Below are positions 12,977 to 24,005 of a DNA stretch of 64,000 bases, piece by piece. This DNA comes from Eulemur rufifrons (lineage: Eukaryota > Chordata > Mammalia > Primates > Lemuridae), in NCBI RefSeq assembly GCF_041146395.1, contig NC_090989.1, positions 123,317,501 to 123,381,500 on the forward strand, given 5' to 3'. Under the pieces are notes generated by a model. It was not told the origin of the DNA, did no database searches, and saw nothing but the letters and a program-made list of their open reading frames with translations. A program made the position numbers and the translations under genes. How positions within the stretch are numbered: the first letter of the stretch is position 1; every line of letters starts with the position of its first letter.

Positions 12977-13902
12977 AATGTTCAACACTTACTTTAAATT
13001 CTGTGTTTCTATATTTCCCAAAGGAAGTATTCAGGAAGAAGAAATGAATCTCAAATAAATCAATTTACTACTTGTGGAAATTTTAATTAGAGACTGTGAG
13101 ATAGAGTATCTGTGAAGTACTGGTCCTTGCTTTTTATGGATGAGAAAATACTTAGCAAACAAAGATGGGGCTTGAAGTCCAGTTGATTTGAAGAAGCAAA
13201 AATATTATGTGCTGGCTCACTTTCTACAAATGTGTCACCTGAATCAACCTCTTAAATGACCTAACCAACATCTTGCGTTATCCTACTTTTGGTAACTTAG
13301 ATTGTAAGGCTGGCTGGCTAATACTCATAGTCAAGGGGTTGAATAGTAAAATCTCTGATATAATGAAGTCAGAAAGGATATTTTGTGGTCAGTTTAGAAA
13401 GAATCATGTTTCTGCCTAAGGCAGAGAATTGTTTTCAGTTTGGGCCTAATCTGAAATCTATTCTTCCTGCCCTCAAAGAGCAAAATGCTAAATGCTCTTC
13501 TACTGATGCAAAATAGGTGAAATACAGAGGCTTCCAGTAAGAGAAATAAAAAAATGAAAAATTAGGCCAAAGAGAGAGAAACCATTCCCAAGGCAATGAG
13601 GAACCAGCAGTTGGATTTAGTAGAGCATGTTTAAAGAACTGCTCTCAAAAATAGTTGATAAAGGCTCTGCATTAAAAATTTTAACTTTGAGTGATTATTC
13701 ATCAAGAGAATAAAATATTTTCTGCCAGTCATGTTAAAGCAGACTTGCTATGAGGACTGATCCATCACAGAATGATGTTAAGAAGAAGCTCATCAGAACC
13801 CGTATAATGTGAGAAGATTGCATATCCAGACCAGACCACATCAAAGAAAATTTATATGGTCATGCCTAGCTAAATGACTTTTGCAGTTTCTGGGAAGAAA
13901 GC
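12977..13902. other. Unassigned noncoding DNA
   Basis: No gene, RNA or confidently recognised repeat. 13080-13260 may be a very diverged reverse MIR. Confidence 0.4.
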
Positions 13903-14095
13903 TGTATTAATCCATTTTATGCTGTTATGACAGAATACCACAGACTGGGTAATTTATAAAGAACAGAGACTTATTTGGCTCACAGTTTTGGAGGATGGGA
14001 AGTCCAAGATCAAGGGTTTGCATTTGGTGAGGCCTTCTTGCTGTGTCATAACATGGCAGAAGGACAAGCAAGCACATGAAACAGAGAGAGCTGGT
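13903..14095 (-). mobile_element. MST/THE1-type MaLR LTR fragment (reverse)
   Basis: On the + strand the segment reads 'tgtattaatccattttatgc', then 'ccacagactgggtaattta', then 'gctcacagttttggaggatg' and 'gaagtccaagatcaa'. This is the reverse complement of the 3' end of a MaLR LTR. The 5' portion of the LTR is missing. No internal region is present. Confidence 0.8.
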
Positions 14096-14323
14096 ATATG
14101 TTCATTGTTTATTTTATTACCAAAAATATTCCAACTTTCTTGTATACTGAGTATTAAAAATAATGAAAATTCTTTTTGGGGTAAAGCATACAGGAAGAAT
14201 AACAATATATTATTTATTCATTCAATAAATATTTATTGAGAGTCTACTATGTACAAGGCTCCATTCTAGCCTTGGATATAGAATGAAAAATGAAATTGAT
14301 AATAAGTTAAGAGATACAGATAA

Positions 14324-14430
14324 TTAAGCCAGCAAATACAATACAGGGTGGTAAATACTATAGCAGGGTTAAGTATAGGCTACTTGGAGGCACATACCAA
14401 GAGCATATTATCTTATTTAGGGGATTCAGG
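14324..14430 (+). repeat. Local direct duplication, copy A (apparent source)
   Basis: About 105 bp shared with 15470-15572 at roughly 83 percent identity by hand alignment, with a 4-bp and a 1-bp gap. Shared blocks include 'aagccag.aaatacaata', 'aagtatagg' and 'ttcaggg' at the right end. Here the flanking sequence continues smoothly into the surrounding ancient repeat, so I read this as the original copy. Confidence 0.75.
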
Positions 14431-14486
14431 GCTGGCTTTTAGAAGAAACTAAATTTCTCCCAAGAATTAAAAAATCAGCCAAAAAG

Positions 14487-14491
14487 TGTTT

Positions 14492-14527
<36 letters not shown>

Positions 14528-14540
14528 CTTTGTGTGTGTA
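14487..14540. repeat. (TG)n microsatellite
   Basis: About 15 uninterrupted TG units with shorter TG runs on both sides. Confidence 0.95.
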
Positions 14541-15394
14541 CATGCACAGGCACATACAGGGAATTCCCAGCAGAGGAAATAGCATGTGGGAAGGCTTGGA
14601 AGCAGGAGTTGATGTACCTGAAAGAAATTCAGTCTATCTAAAGCACCGACGTTGGGGAGCTGGAGAGGGTCAGGAAAAGTAGAAAGGAATGGATCATGCA
14701 GGGACCCTGCAGGCCAGGTTAAGGAGTTCAGACTATCCTGGGAACAACAGGAAGGCATTGAAGGGTATTAAGCAGAGAAATGACATGATCTGAGCCACCA
14801 TATTGATTAAGAAAGGCAATTTGAGAGTAATGAACCAGAGGCGAGACTAATTAAAGACCACTAAAGGAAGTTATCAAAAATGCAGAAGTCAAGGGAATAA
14901 AGCTATCGGGGACTAACTAAACTGTTCTTTAACAGGTTTTGATGAAGAAAGTCAGAGAATGAGCAAAGGAGATAAAAGGAAAAAGATTTGGAGAGAGACA
15001 TAGCACAAAGAAAGGATGGAAGAGCAGAATGAGCCCCACAAGGAGGAAGAAAAGGAGTGCCCAGTGGTTATCTCCAGAGCAACCTTGCTTTTAAGGAAGA
15101 AACAAAACAAATTAGTTTGTCAAAAGCAAACCAGTTACCATCATGAGCCAATTACAGATTTACACCAAGACTACATTATTGAAGTTAAAAACAGCTTTCT
15201 TTACCTAGATCATTCTCTCCATTGGATAGATTGTTCTTTACAAATATACACATATGCACACACATTATACACTATCTAGAAGACAGCTGGCAAAGTGACT
15301 TTAGTTTTATCATATTTAAATAGCTATGACATCTGGTTCTGTTAGGTTTTCTTCTTGTTTCCATTCTATGGGAAGAGGTGGTAGCGGAGGAAGA

Positions 15395-15640
15395 GACCTT
15401 AGATTTATTTAGTCCTTGGATTGAATCCTGACTATCCCCACTTACTGTGCAGACTTAGGGAAATTATTTAAGCCAGAAAATACAATATAGGTAAATGCTA
15501 TAGTAGGATAAGTATAGGTTGCTTAAGGGCACACACCAAGAGAATTTTATCTTGTTTAGGACATTCAGGGAGATCTATATCTCTTTATGCCTCAATTTTG
15601 CCCTATCTTAAAAAGAAGTAAGACTATCTTCTGTATCAAT
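15395..15640 (+). mobile_element. MIR SINE interrupted by a copied segment
   Basis: The left part (15395-15469) reads 'ggattgaatcctgactatcc' then 'agacttagggaaattattta'. The right part (about 15578-15640) resumes in the correct order with 'tctctttatgcctcaatttt', 'gccctatcttaaaaag'. The 105 bp in between is not MIR; it matches 14324-14430. In an intact MIR, 'caagttacttaa' is directly followed by 'cctctctgagcctcagttt', so the interruption point can be placed to within a few bases. Confidence 0.7.
15470..15572 (+). repeat. Local direct duplication, copy B (inserted in a MIR)
   Basis: This is the partner of 14324-14430 in the same orientation, about 1.14 kb downstream. The left junction falls in shared 'att(t)aagcc' microhomology, and the right junction is just after 'attcaggg'. 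It lies between two halves of one MIR, which identifies it as the derived copy. No poly-A tail or terminal inverted repeat is present, so it does not look like a transposon insertion. Confidence 0.7.
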
Positions 15641-16085
15641 TAGCTATTGTTGTATAACAATCAACCTCCAAAACTCAGTGACTTAAAATAAAAAACATTT
15701 ATTAGCTCTTAATTCTTCCCGGGCTCAGCTGCTTTTGGCATTGCTCACTCATATGGTTATGGCCAACTGAGGGTTGGGTGGGGGCTGGTTTGCTGATCTT
15801 GCCTGGGCTTCAGCTACAGTGGCTCATCATTGACCCACTACTCACTCATCTTCCAATAAGATAGCCTGGGCTTGTCCTCATGGTGGCTGGGTGGAAGTAT
15901 GCCAGCCTTCTTACAAGTCTAGGCTCAAAACTGACAGAACAAACATAATTTCTGCTGCATCCTATTGACCAAAGCAAGTCACAAGGCCAGCCCAGACTCA
16001 CAAGGGTGGAGAAACAGACTTCCTTACTTGATGAGAAGAGCTGCAAAGGCACATTACAAGGGGCATGGATAGGTGGCATGGGGGG
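15641..16085. mobile_element. Mammal-wide interspersed repeat, family not named
   Basis: It opens with 'tgtatcaattagctattgtt', 'gtataacaatcaacctcc' and 'actcagtgacttaaaat', a very common mammalian repeat start. It continues through the 'gcatcctattgaccaaagca', 'agtcacaaggccagccc' and 'acattacaaggggcatgga' phrases seen near the other end of that repeat. I cannot state with confidence which LTR or DNA family it belongs to. The minus-strand frame at 15846-16079 is inside it. Confidence 0.6.
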
Positions 16086-16949
16086 AAGAATAGTAATAAT
16101 TTGAGGAGAACATACTTGAAGGTACCTAAAACAATGCCTTATTCACAGATGATTAATACCTTTTAATTTCTCCCTTTCTGTAAATATTAACAGCAAGACC
16201 AGACACATGGTAGATCATCCACTGCACATTGCACTAGAAAGAGGTTATAGAAACAGAATAGATAAACTTTTTAATACATGCCTCAGCATTACTTATGCCT
16301 TTTTCAATAGGCAAGTGTCTTTAAAAAAGAGTTTCAAAAGAGCAAAATTACAGACCTTGCTTTTAGAAAAAGTAGGCAATGTGGTCTCTCTCTTGCTCTT
16401 CTTTCTTCCACCCCCCCCCCCTCAAGAATACCCTCAGAATGATAGGACTTCACCTTCTCTTCTCTAGAGGAACAATGCATTATTTTGGTCTGCCTTTGAT
16501 CACAGGTGATTCAGTTTAAACGCAGCACTGCTGGAAAAACGCAGAAAGCAGAGTTGCGATCAGAAAAATGACTATATAAAATGGCTTCCTCTGACTCTCT
16601 GTCTTTGATTCCTCACAGTTTTTGAGTCATTTTTTAATTCCCTAGCCTGTTGAGAACCAGCTGGGCAGAGAAGGGTGTGCTGGGTCCTGTTTCTCTGGCA
16701 GGTCTTACCAAAAATCTCTGAGTTTTCCCAGAAGTTAACTGGTGAGTATATTCCTGTGTCATCTGCCAGGGAGACATTTGACTTAACGATGCCAACAAAG
16801 AAAGATTTTTACTTAAAAAGTAGACAAATAATGGATTAATTTAAATTATCATCCTGGTAACTTTACAGAATGTGTGAAAAATCTAAAAATTATACATAAC
16901 TTTGACTGAACTACTCAACTACTCTTTATCCTAAGGAAACAAACAGAAA
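16086..16949. other. Unassigned noncoding DNA
   Basis: No gene or repeat was recognised. A C10 run occurs near 16412-16421. The frame at 16207-16467 shows no domain. Confidence 0.45.
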
Positions 16950-17460
16950 ATGGTGCTTTTTTAAAACAAAATTTTTAATTTGTGGTAACTTTAGATTTAT
17001 GTAAAAGTTGTAAAGACAGCACAGAGAATTTGCCTGTATTTCTCATCTGTTTTCCCCTAATGTTAACAGATTATATTACCATGGAACATTTGTCACAACT
17101 AAGAAACCAACGTTGGTATGTTACTACTAAGCAAGCTCTAGATTCTGTTTGGACTTTACCAACTTTTCCATGAATGTCTTCTTTCTATTGTGGAATCCAA
17201 TCTGGGGGGTCACATTGCATTTAGTTGTCATGTCTTCTTGGTATTATCTGGTCTCTGACAGTTTCTCCGTCTTTCCTTGTTTTTAATGATATTGACAGTT
17301 TTGAGGAGGACTGGTGAGGTATTTTATAGAGTGCCCCTCAATTTGGGTTTAGTTTAATGTTTTTCTCATGATTAGATTAGGGTTATGAATTTTTGAAAAG
17401 AATACCACAGAGGTGCTCTTCTTGGTGTTCTTGTCACATCATATCAAGGGTTTATGATAT
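16950..17460 (-). mobile_element. Old L1 (L1M-type) 3' fragment, reverse
   Basis: On the + strand the order 'taacagattatattaccatg', 'cacattgcatttagttgtca', 'tgacagtttctccgtcttt', 'gtgcccctcaatttgggttt' and 'tctcatgattagattagggt' matches the reverse complement of old mammalian L1 3' regions. It is heavily diverged. The subgroup is not assigned. Confidence 0.6.
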
Positions 17461-17928
17461 AAAAGCATGCTCATGGAAGTATCATGTGCTACAAAAAAAA
17501 ACTGGAAACAAATGCTCAAAAACAGCTGATTAGTTTAGCGTATATTTTGTTACATCCATATATTGGGATATTTTCTAGCCAGTATAAATTATAATGTAGA
17601 TTAATATTTGTAAATGTAAAAAGGCTGATTGCAAAGCAGGCTATATACTAAGATTTCATTTAATAACTTAAAAATATCGTTATGTAAATGTAGTTTAAAA
17701 ACTCTGTATACTGCCTCACTTCAACATTATGAGGAAGACACTTTCATCCCAGAGCCTGCCCTTGAGTGCCCTGTGGCCTGGCCCACCCCTGTTAGAGTAG
17801 TGTACCTTCCTCCCATAAGTGCCAATGTCCTTTGCCATACAGAGGTTGACCCTGTGACCCAGGAAGTTTCTTCCTCCTGGGGCAGACTGCACACATCAGA
17901 AAATTAATACCTCCCATCAGAAGGAATG

Positions 17929-18448
17929 CATGTTTTTCACAACTCCATTAAAAATCAGGCAAAACATGTGAACAGAAGCTTTTTAAAAGAAGATAGACAA
18001 ACACCCAACAAACAAATGAAGAAATGCTCAACATCACTAATCATCAGGCAAATGCAAATTAAAACCACAGTGAGATACTACCTTACCCCTGTCAGAATGG
18101 TCTTTATTAAAAGTCAAAAAACAATCTATGCTGGCATAGATGCAGAAAGAAAGGAATGCTTATACACTTTTGGTGGACTGCAAATTAGTACAGCCTCTAT
18201 GGAAAACAGTATGGAAATTCCTCAAAGAAATAAATATAGACTTATCATTCGACCCAGCAATCCCACTACTGGATATCTCCCCAAAGGAAAATAAGTAATT
18301 TGATCAAAAAGACACCTGCACTTGAATGCTTATTGAAGCACAATTCACAAAGATGTGGAATCAACCTAAGTGCCCATTATCTATGTAACAAAAACATTTG
18401 TACCCCCTTAATATTTTAAAATAAAAAAATAGAAGTACATGTTTTTCA
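17929..18448 (+). mobile_element. Truncated L1 with internal deletion and target-site duplication
   Basis: The insertion body is about 17940-18430. It encodes a decayed ORF2 C-terminal piece (frame 17926-18294) with the L1 words SLIIRQMQIKT, YYLTPVRM, FGGLQ and [11 protein letters not shown]. After 'caacctaagtgcccat' it jumps at about 18378 directly to the 3' terminus 'tatgtaacaaaaacatttgt', missing the last part of ORF2 and most of the 3' UTR. An 11-bp direct repeat, catgtttttca, flanks it at 17929-17939 and 18438-18448 and fits a target-site duplication. The 3' terminus resembles the strepsirrhine-type L1s in this window. Confidence 0.85.
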
Positions 18449-18639
18449 AAGGCATATTCTACCCAACAGAGCTAATGATGTCTTCTAAATTTATTGCAAG
18501 GAATAAACAAGGTAACATATAACTATATAACATACATGTAAGTATTTTTCCCAAAAGGTAACTGTAGCTGCTGGCCAAACCGGGAGAATCATATGGAGAA
18601 GTGATGGGAAGAGTGGGTCATATGGGGAGGGGATTCTGC

Positions 18640-18985
18640 TGAGGCAAATCCTGTTCTTCCTTTAAATCTTCTCCTTTAAATCACATGTGAACTCACTCCT
18701 CCAAAATTACCCTCTGCATGCTGGTTGCCTGGGCTCACAGCCCAGAGGCCCTCCTTTCAACTAATGTCAATGGGAGCTGATCTTGTCTCTAGTCTACAGA
18801 TGGAAGTAAATTCTCAACCAGAGGGCTCCTGTGAGTTACCCTTCTAGGGTTCATTTTCTGTGCTATGTCTTGCACTGGAAAATAGTCTCCTGAAGAGCAA
18901 GAGCAATATTTTGTCAGCCCCAGTACCTTGGGTGGTGTTTGGCACACACTAGATGCTCAAAATACATTTAATTAATGAAATTAAC
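18640..18985 (+). mobile_element. L2 LINE 3' fragment
   Basis: The tail 'ccagtaccttgggtggtgtt' followed by 'tggcacacactagatgctca' and 'aatacatttaattaatgaa' matches the L2 3' end. The body upstream is pyrimidine-rich and only weakly L2-like. Confidence 0.55.
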
Positions 18986-19159
18986 AAGACAAGTCTTCAG
19001 TGTATTGAAGCCTCCCCACATCCTTCCTTCCTTCTTCTTTTCCCCTTTAAGGAATTTGGTGTGGTGTAATTGCCTCATCCTTTCTTGTCCAAACTATTAA
19101 AACTGATCATTAAGAACTTTTCTCACCTCTGAGCCTCTGTATTTTCTGTTCCCCGTTCC

Positions 19160-19502
19160 TCGAGTGTTCTTCCCCCTGGTCTTGGTGTGCTGGCTCATTC
19201 TCATCTTTTAGTTCTCAGTTCAAATGCTCTCTCCTTACAGAGGCCTTTTGACTATTCTGGCTAAAGCGGCATTTCCCAGCTACTCTCTATCTCATCGCCT
19301 TTTTTATTTCCTTCACAGGATTTATTATGATTTAGAGATATTCTTTTTCTTTCCCTCTTTCATTCCCTCCTCTCCATGATTCTCAATCTTTGTCTCTCTT
19401 TCTTTGTCTATTTTCTCTGACTCGACTGATAACTTCTGTCTGGTCCATCATTGTATCCCTAACACCAGAGCAGAGCTCAGTAAATATCTATTGAATGAAT
19501 TC
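19160..19502 (+). mobile_element. L2 LINE 3' end
   Basis: The conserved L2 3' order is visible: 'gttcaaatgctctctcctta', 'cagaggccttttgactattc', 'agctactctctatctcatcg', then 'gcagagctcagtaaatatct' and the terminal 'attgaatgaat'. Confidence 0.75.
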
Positions 19503-19559
19503 AGTGAAGAGATACCTTACCCATTTCCCTAGCTCTATTCTCCCTATCCAGCTTTTCCC

Positions 19560-20390
19560 CAGTTTAACACTAACATCTGATAATCACACTGCCTGCTCAA
19601 AATTCTTCAGTGTCTTCCCACAACCTCCAGCGATGTTCCCAAATGTTTAGATTTCACAGGAAAAAAATCTCAAAACACATTTTTTGGGTTACCCTTGGCT
19701 CATAGTACTTTTATTTTACCAAGTAAGGATGTTTTAAAAAATGATGAAACCTCATGAGAAATTAATAAGAATGCAGTGACTAATATGAACATGAAAATAT
19801 GAAGAAAGAGATAATCTCAAAAAATTAACTTAGCTATACAAGATACTCCCTGTTTTTCTCATTTCACCATGGATGAAGGAAAATTTTGGATCCTCACTCA
19901 GTATTTAGGAATAAGTGACTTATGGACTAAAATGAAATCTCAAGTAAGTTGTACAAGGTACTCCTTGTACTCATGTCCCTCCCTGCTTGATTGCCTCAGT
20001 TCTTGTTCCGTTTTCTCTTGTCTATTATGCCCCAGATTTAGTGAATTATTCAATTACTTGAGGTTCCCTGACCATACCATGCCTGCTCTTGACTTGGCCT
20101 TTGCCTATGCTGTTTTATTGGCTGGAAAGCCTTTTGCTCTAACATGCTGGTTAATTTCTACAGGCTTTAGCTCCTGCATTACCTGTTCTCCAAGGTCTAT
20201 CCTGACTCTTCTGGACACATGTAGGTCTTCTTCCACCTCATTTCCACTGGCTTATGGATATATCCCATTTCTGTGATAGCCATATTGGGTTGAAGTTGTT
20301 TATTTCTTGTCCCTTAATTAGACATAAATGCACTAACAGAAGAGACTGTGTCTTTTCATTTAGGTACTGCCTTGTAATGTGCTAGATGTT
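19560..20390 (+). mobile_element. L2 LINE fragment(s)
   Basis: Words such as 'cttcagtgtcttcccacaac', 'ctttgcctatgctgttttat', 'tggctggaaagccttttgct' and 'gtagctcctgcatt'-like text match the L2 3' half. The tail near 20330-20390 ('agagactgtgtcttttcatt') is L2-like too. The 135-codon frame at 19869-20276 is a chance frame across this repeat. There may be more than one fragment. Confidence 0.6.
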
Positions 20391-20800
20391 GGACATTGTT
20401 CTGGTCTAAATGTGTCCCCCAAAATTCACACTGAAATTTAATCCCCAATGCAATAGTATTAACAGGTGGGGCCTTTAGCAGGTGATTAGGTCATGAGGGC
20501 TTCTCCCTTGTTAATGGGATTAAGGCCTTTAAGAAAGAGGCTTCACACAGAGTTCAGCCCTTTTTTCCTTTCCTTCCCTTCCACCGTGTGAGGACACAGT
20601 GTTAGTCTCCTCCGGAAGATACAAAAACAAGGTGTCGTCTTGGAAGCAGAGAGACTGGGATCTCACCAGACACTGAACCTGCTGGTGCCTTGATCTTGGA
20701 CTTCCCAATCTCCCGAACTGTGAGAAATAAATTTCTATTGTTTATAAATTACCCAGATTATGGTATCTTGTAATAACAGAACAAATGAACTGTGATAGAT
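20391..20800 (+). mobile_element. MST-type MaLR solo LTR
   Basis: The MaLR order is 'ggtctaaatgtgtcccccaa', 'aaatttaatccccaatgca', 'ggtggggcctttagcaggtg', 'attaggtcatgagggc', 'ccgtgtgaggacacagtg', 'gaactgtgagaaataaattt' and a closing 'aacaaatgaactgtgata'. It is close to full length and has no internal region. Confidence 0.85.
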
Positions 20801-21169
20801 AATAATCAGGAAAGAGTGTGGAGGAGAATTATAGATTGACTAGCTTTCTCTCTGCCAGCTTAGGTGGCTGAGGCAATAGAATAGGGCCTTGGAGTGCCTC
20901 CTGCTCCGGGTGAGGTTCAAGGAGAGAAAGAGGAGAAAATGGAATCAAGGATGTCTTCTGACTGGCCCTTTTCCTTTAAGCTTTCTAGAGAAGGACTCTG
21001 TTTTGTTATTTTTCTTGCTGGTAGATTGATACTCTTGAGATGGCCAGTTTTAGAAGAAACGGTGTTGTAGGAATCTGCACTTGCACTGAAGGAGCACAAT
21101 GAGGCCTTGGGACTCGGTTGACTAATGAAAGAGACCAGGTGAAATCTGGATTGAATCTCCAACACTAGT

Positions 21170-21655
21170 AAGAGGTATAGCAGTGCGCACTGCACCCATT
21201 AGGTGTGACTATACTCAACTTCTCCTCCCCCCCCACCTGCCCTACACCCAGTGAATGTTACTTCCATATGTGCGCTAAGTGTTGATCAATTAGCACTGAT
21301 TTGATGGTGAGCACATGTGGTGCTTGTTTTTCCATTCTTGTGATACTTCACTTAAAAGAATGGGCTCCAGCTCCATCCAGCATAATACAAGAGGTGATAG
21401 TTCACCATTGTTTTTTGTGGCTGAGTAGTACTGAGTGTTATACATATGCCAGGTTTTATTAATCCACTCATGCATTGATGGGCACTTGGGTTGTTTCCAC
21501 ATATTTGCAATTGTGAATTGTGCTGTTATAAACATTCAAGTGCAGATGTCTTTACAGGCACACTTGTAGGTCTGACTTGGTCAGTGCAAAGGCAATATAT
21601 GTAACCTAAATGTTTGTACCCCTGTAATATTCTGAAATAAGAAAGAAGAGCTATA
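21170..21655. mobile_element. 5'-inverted (twin-primed) young L1 with target-site duplication
   Basis: The left part (about 21180-21555) is L1 in reverse: 3' UTR sequence, then the end of ORF2. The minus frame 21290-21535 has L1 ORF2 C-terminal words such as FTIANMWKQPKCPS and YYSATKNNGE. The right part (about 21556-21640) is L1 3' UTR in forward orientation ending 'tttgtacccctgtaatatt'. The two parts abut near the same 3' UTR point, as expected for twin priming. A 10-bp flanking repeat (aagaggtata at 21170-21179, aagagctata at 21646-21655; 9/10) fits a target-site duplication. Confidence 0.85.
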
Positions 21656-22574
21656 CATTTGCCTGAAATGTCTTCTTTTCATATACTTCTCATATACTTT
21701 TAATATACTGAGAGCTTCAGAAATAAGTAGTTAGATAGGATTGAATGCTTGTAGGATTGAGGGTGTAGTGGTTTTAAAATATGTCTGCAAATTATTTGAT
21801 ACTTCTCTTACCAAGGGGTGGGTCTATGTCTCTTCCCCTTAAATCTGGGATGATCTTAGAAACTGGTTGGCATCTAAATAATAACTTAACCATTTTTGGG
21901 AAAAAGTAATTATAAAATATATTTCTTGCTTTCTTAATAAATAATTCAGAATACACTTGAACTTCTTTGTAACAATTCAGTTCACCATAAACATCACGTA
22001 CTTTTCCCTCTGTGATACTTCTCTGTGTTTTCCACACTACCAATTCTGCTTTTTTGTAGAATGTGATTTTAAAATCTGCGATGGTGGTGTTTTCCTCTCA
22101 TATGCTCTTTAAGTTCTATATGTTTCCTTTACATGATTTTCTTATTCTCTTAGACTGACCTCGTGAATTAGAATAAAGTTCTAAACAAACTTTCGAGGAA
22201 ACTTTTTTCCTATGTGTTTCAAAAGAAGAAAGTTATTTTCTCCTTCTATTCCAGACCATAATAAAGATGTCATCTGATCAATTTGTGTGAAAGTAGAGAA
22301 TAACTCCCATCCAAACCCCTTGTCTTTGGAAATGAGAAAAGCTCTGAGGGTCTCCAAAGATGCCAGAGGAAAGCTAAATTTTATGATGATTCAGAGTATT
22401 CCCAAGCTTATAAAGATGAAGATAAATATAATCAGTCTTTTCAATGATGAAGCTTATAGAAAGGAATGAAGCTTATAGAAAAAAAACTGATACAATGGAT
22501 GGAATGAGAACCTTGAAATAAGCAGTACAGGTCAGAATCTGATAACACTCACCCTTGGAATTTCATTTTGAAGT
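21656..22574. other. Unassigned noncoding DNA
   Basis: AT-rich, with no gene recognised. A small tandem duplication of 19 nt ('atgaagcttatagaaagga') lies at 22447-22484. Confidence 0.45.
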
Positions 22575-22795
22575 TGTGGCAAGGGCCAAGCAGACCTGGA
22601 TTTGAGACTCATCTCTTCAACTAACTCGCTATGTAGATTTTGACAAGATACTTAATTTCTCTGAGCCCCTGTTATCTGCAAAGAAAGGAAGATATGAATA
22701 CTTACCTTATTGGATTGCCATGAGAATTGAATACGATAATGTTGTCAAATCACTCAGTTAAGTTTCTGGCACATAGTACAGGACCAAATATTATT
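22575..22795 (+). mobile_element. MIR SINE, nearly full length
   Basis: The blocks 'cagacctggatttgagactc', 'tgacaagatacttaatttct', 'ctgagcccctgttatctgca', 'attgccatgagaattgaat' and 'tttctggcacatagta' follow MIR order. Overlapping short frames are not coding. Confidence 0.75.
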
Positions 22796-23426
22796 TTACT
22801 TTTATCTCCATACCCACCAACCTCTTTTCCAGGAAAATGCAAAGCTGTTTTTCAGCCAAACTATAAAATAGAGGATAGTCATTTGGGCATCATTAATGCC
22901 CATCTACCTCTCTTTGGGCCATTTGACATTTTGAAATGAATGATTAATAATTATCACTTTGTGGTATATATATTATTTTGTTTCTTTTAGCCAGAATCTT
23001 GTCCTCAACTATAACCAAAGCAAAAGGAACTGGAAAAATACTTGTTTATACAAAACCATTAATAGAAAGTTGTTCAGGTAACTTTCTGAGGGTACACCAG
23101 TTAGAAATAATATTTGGCTGTTAGCAATGAAAAGCTCAAAATAGTGGCTTGAATCAACTGAAGGTTTTATTTTTCTCATAATAAAACCGACAATAATGTG
23201 GTTGCTTTGTGATATCAAAGACCCAGGTTCCTTTTATCTTTCTGCTTAGCCTGCCTTGGCAAATGCTTGCTGCTTCATGGTCACGTGATGGCTGACCCAC
23301 CTTAACCGTCAGGCAGAAAGAAGGGAAGAGATAAAGGGATAAAGCTACATTCCAGCTGAATCAGTATCTCCTTCCCTTTTAAGACTCTCATAGAAACTTC
23401 CCTGTAACTTCCACTGACTCCTCAAT

Positions 23427-23649
23427 GGCTAGACCAGAGCTGTACAACAGAACTTTCTGCAATGATGGAAACATTCCTTATCTGAACTATCCAAGATGCT
23501 AGCCACTAGCCACTTATTTATCATGTAAAATGTGGCTAATGGAACTGAGAAAATGAACTTTTAATTTTACTTAATTTTAATAAGTTTAAATTTATCTAGA
23601 TACATGTATCTATCTTGTGGCTACCATCTTGGACTGTGCAGGGCTAGTT
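23427..23649. mobile_element. hAT-type MITE with TIRs and 8-bp target duplication
   Basis: It starts at 23435 with CAGAGCTGTACAA and ends at 23641 with TTGGACTGTGCAG, which are imperfect inverted repeats of each other. The body ('gaactttctgcaatgatgga', 'tagccactagccac') is a common mammalian non-autonomous hAT element. Flanking 8-mers are ggctagac (23427-23434) and ggctagtt (23642-23649), matching in 6 of 8 positions. The exact family name is not asserted. Confidence 0.8.
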
Positions 23650-23934
23650 AGTCACATGACTACCTTATCTGCAAGAAAGGCTGTAAAATGTAGGTTTGGA
23701 GCTGAGCACATTCCTACCTCCTACAAAATTGTGGTTTTCTTATTAAGGAAAACAAAGAAAAATGAATATATGCTGGGCAAATAGCAGTCACTGCAATAGA
23801 GGGATAGCTGCACACTAACATTCCTTAAGCCCAGAGGAATGGAGTTCTAATGGGTTTATCACAGCATGAGAAATGGTTTGTCTGGGAAGATATTAAGTAG
23901 CTGAAAAGCAGAATCTTAAAGCTGGAGTTCAATT

Positions 23935-24005
23935 CAAATACTTTCTTTTTTACAATGAGGAAATTGAGGCTCAGAGGGATGATTAAGAGGCCTTATTAAT
24001 AGATA
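23935..24005 (-). mobile_element. MIR SINE fragment (reverse)
   Basis: The MIR core is present in reverse: 'acaatgaggaaattgaggct', 'cagagggatgattaagagg'. It is short and diverged. Confidence 0.45.

Larger units (their letters stand above)
14215..14860. mobile_element. Ancient interspersed repeat block (L2-like, reverse)
   Basis: It starts with the reverse L2-type end 'ttcattcaataaatatttat', 'tgagagtctactatgtac'. It continues with phrases of a mammal-wide repeat: 'gtggtaaatactatagcag', 'ggaaggcattgaagggta' and 'agagaaatgacatgatctga'. A (TG)n tract at 14487-14540 interrupts it. The segment 14324-14430 is the apparent source of the copy at 15470-15572. The family name after about 14290 is not certain. 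Confidence 0.5.

Noticed and set aside
19869..20276. 135-codon + strand frame
   Set aside because: It lies across L2-like sequence and its Leu/Ser/Cys-rich composition reflects the pyrimidine-rich L2 strand.
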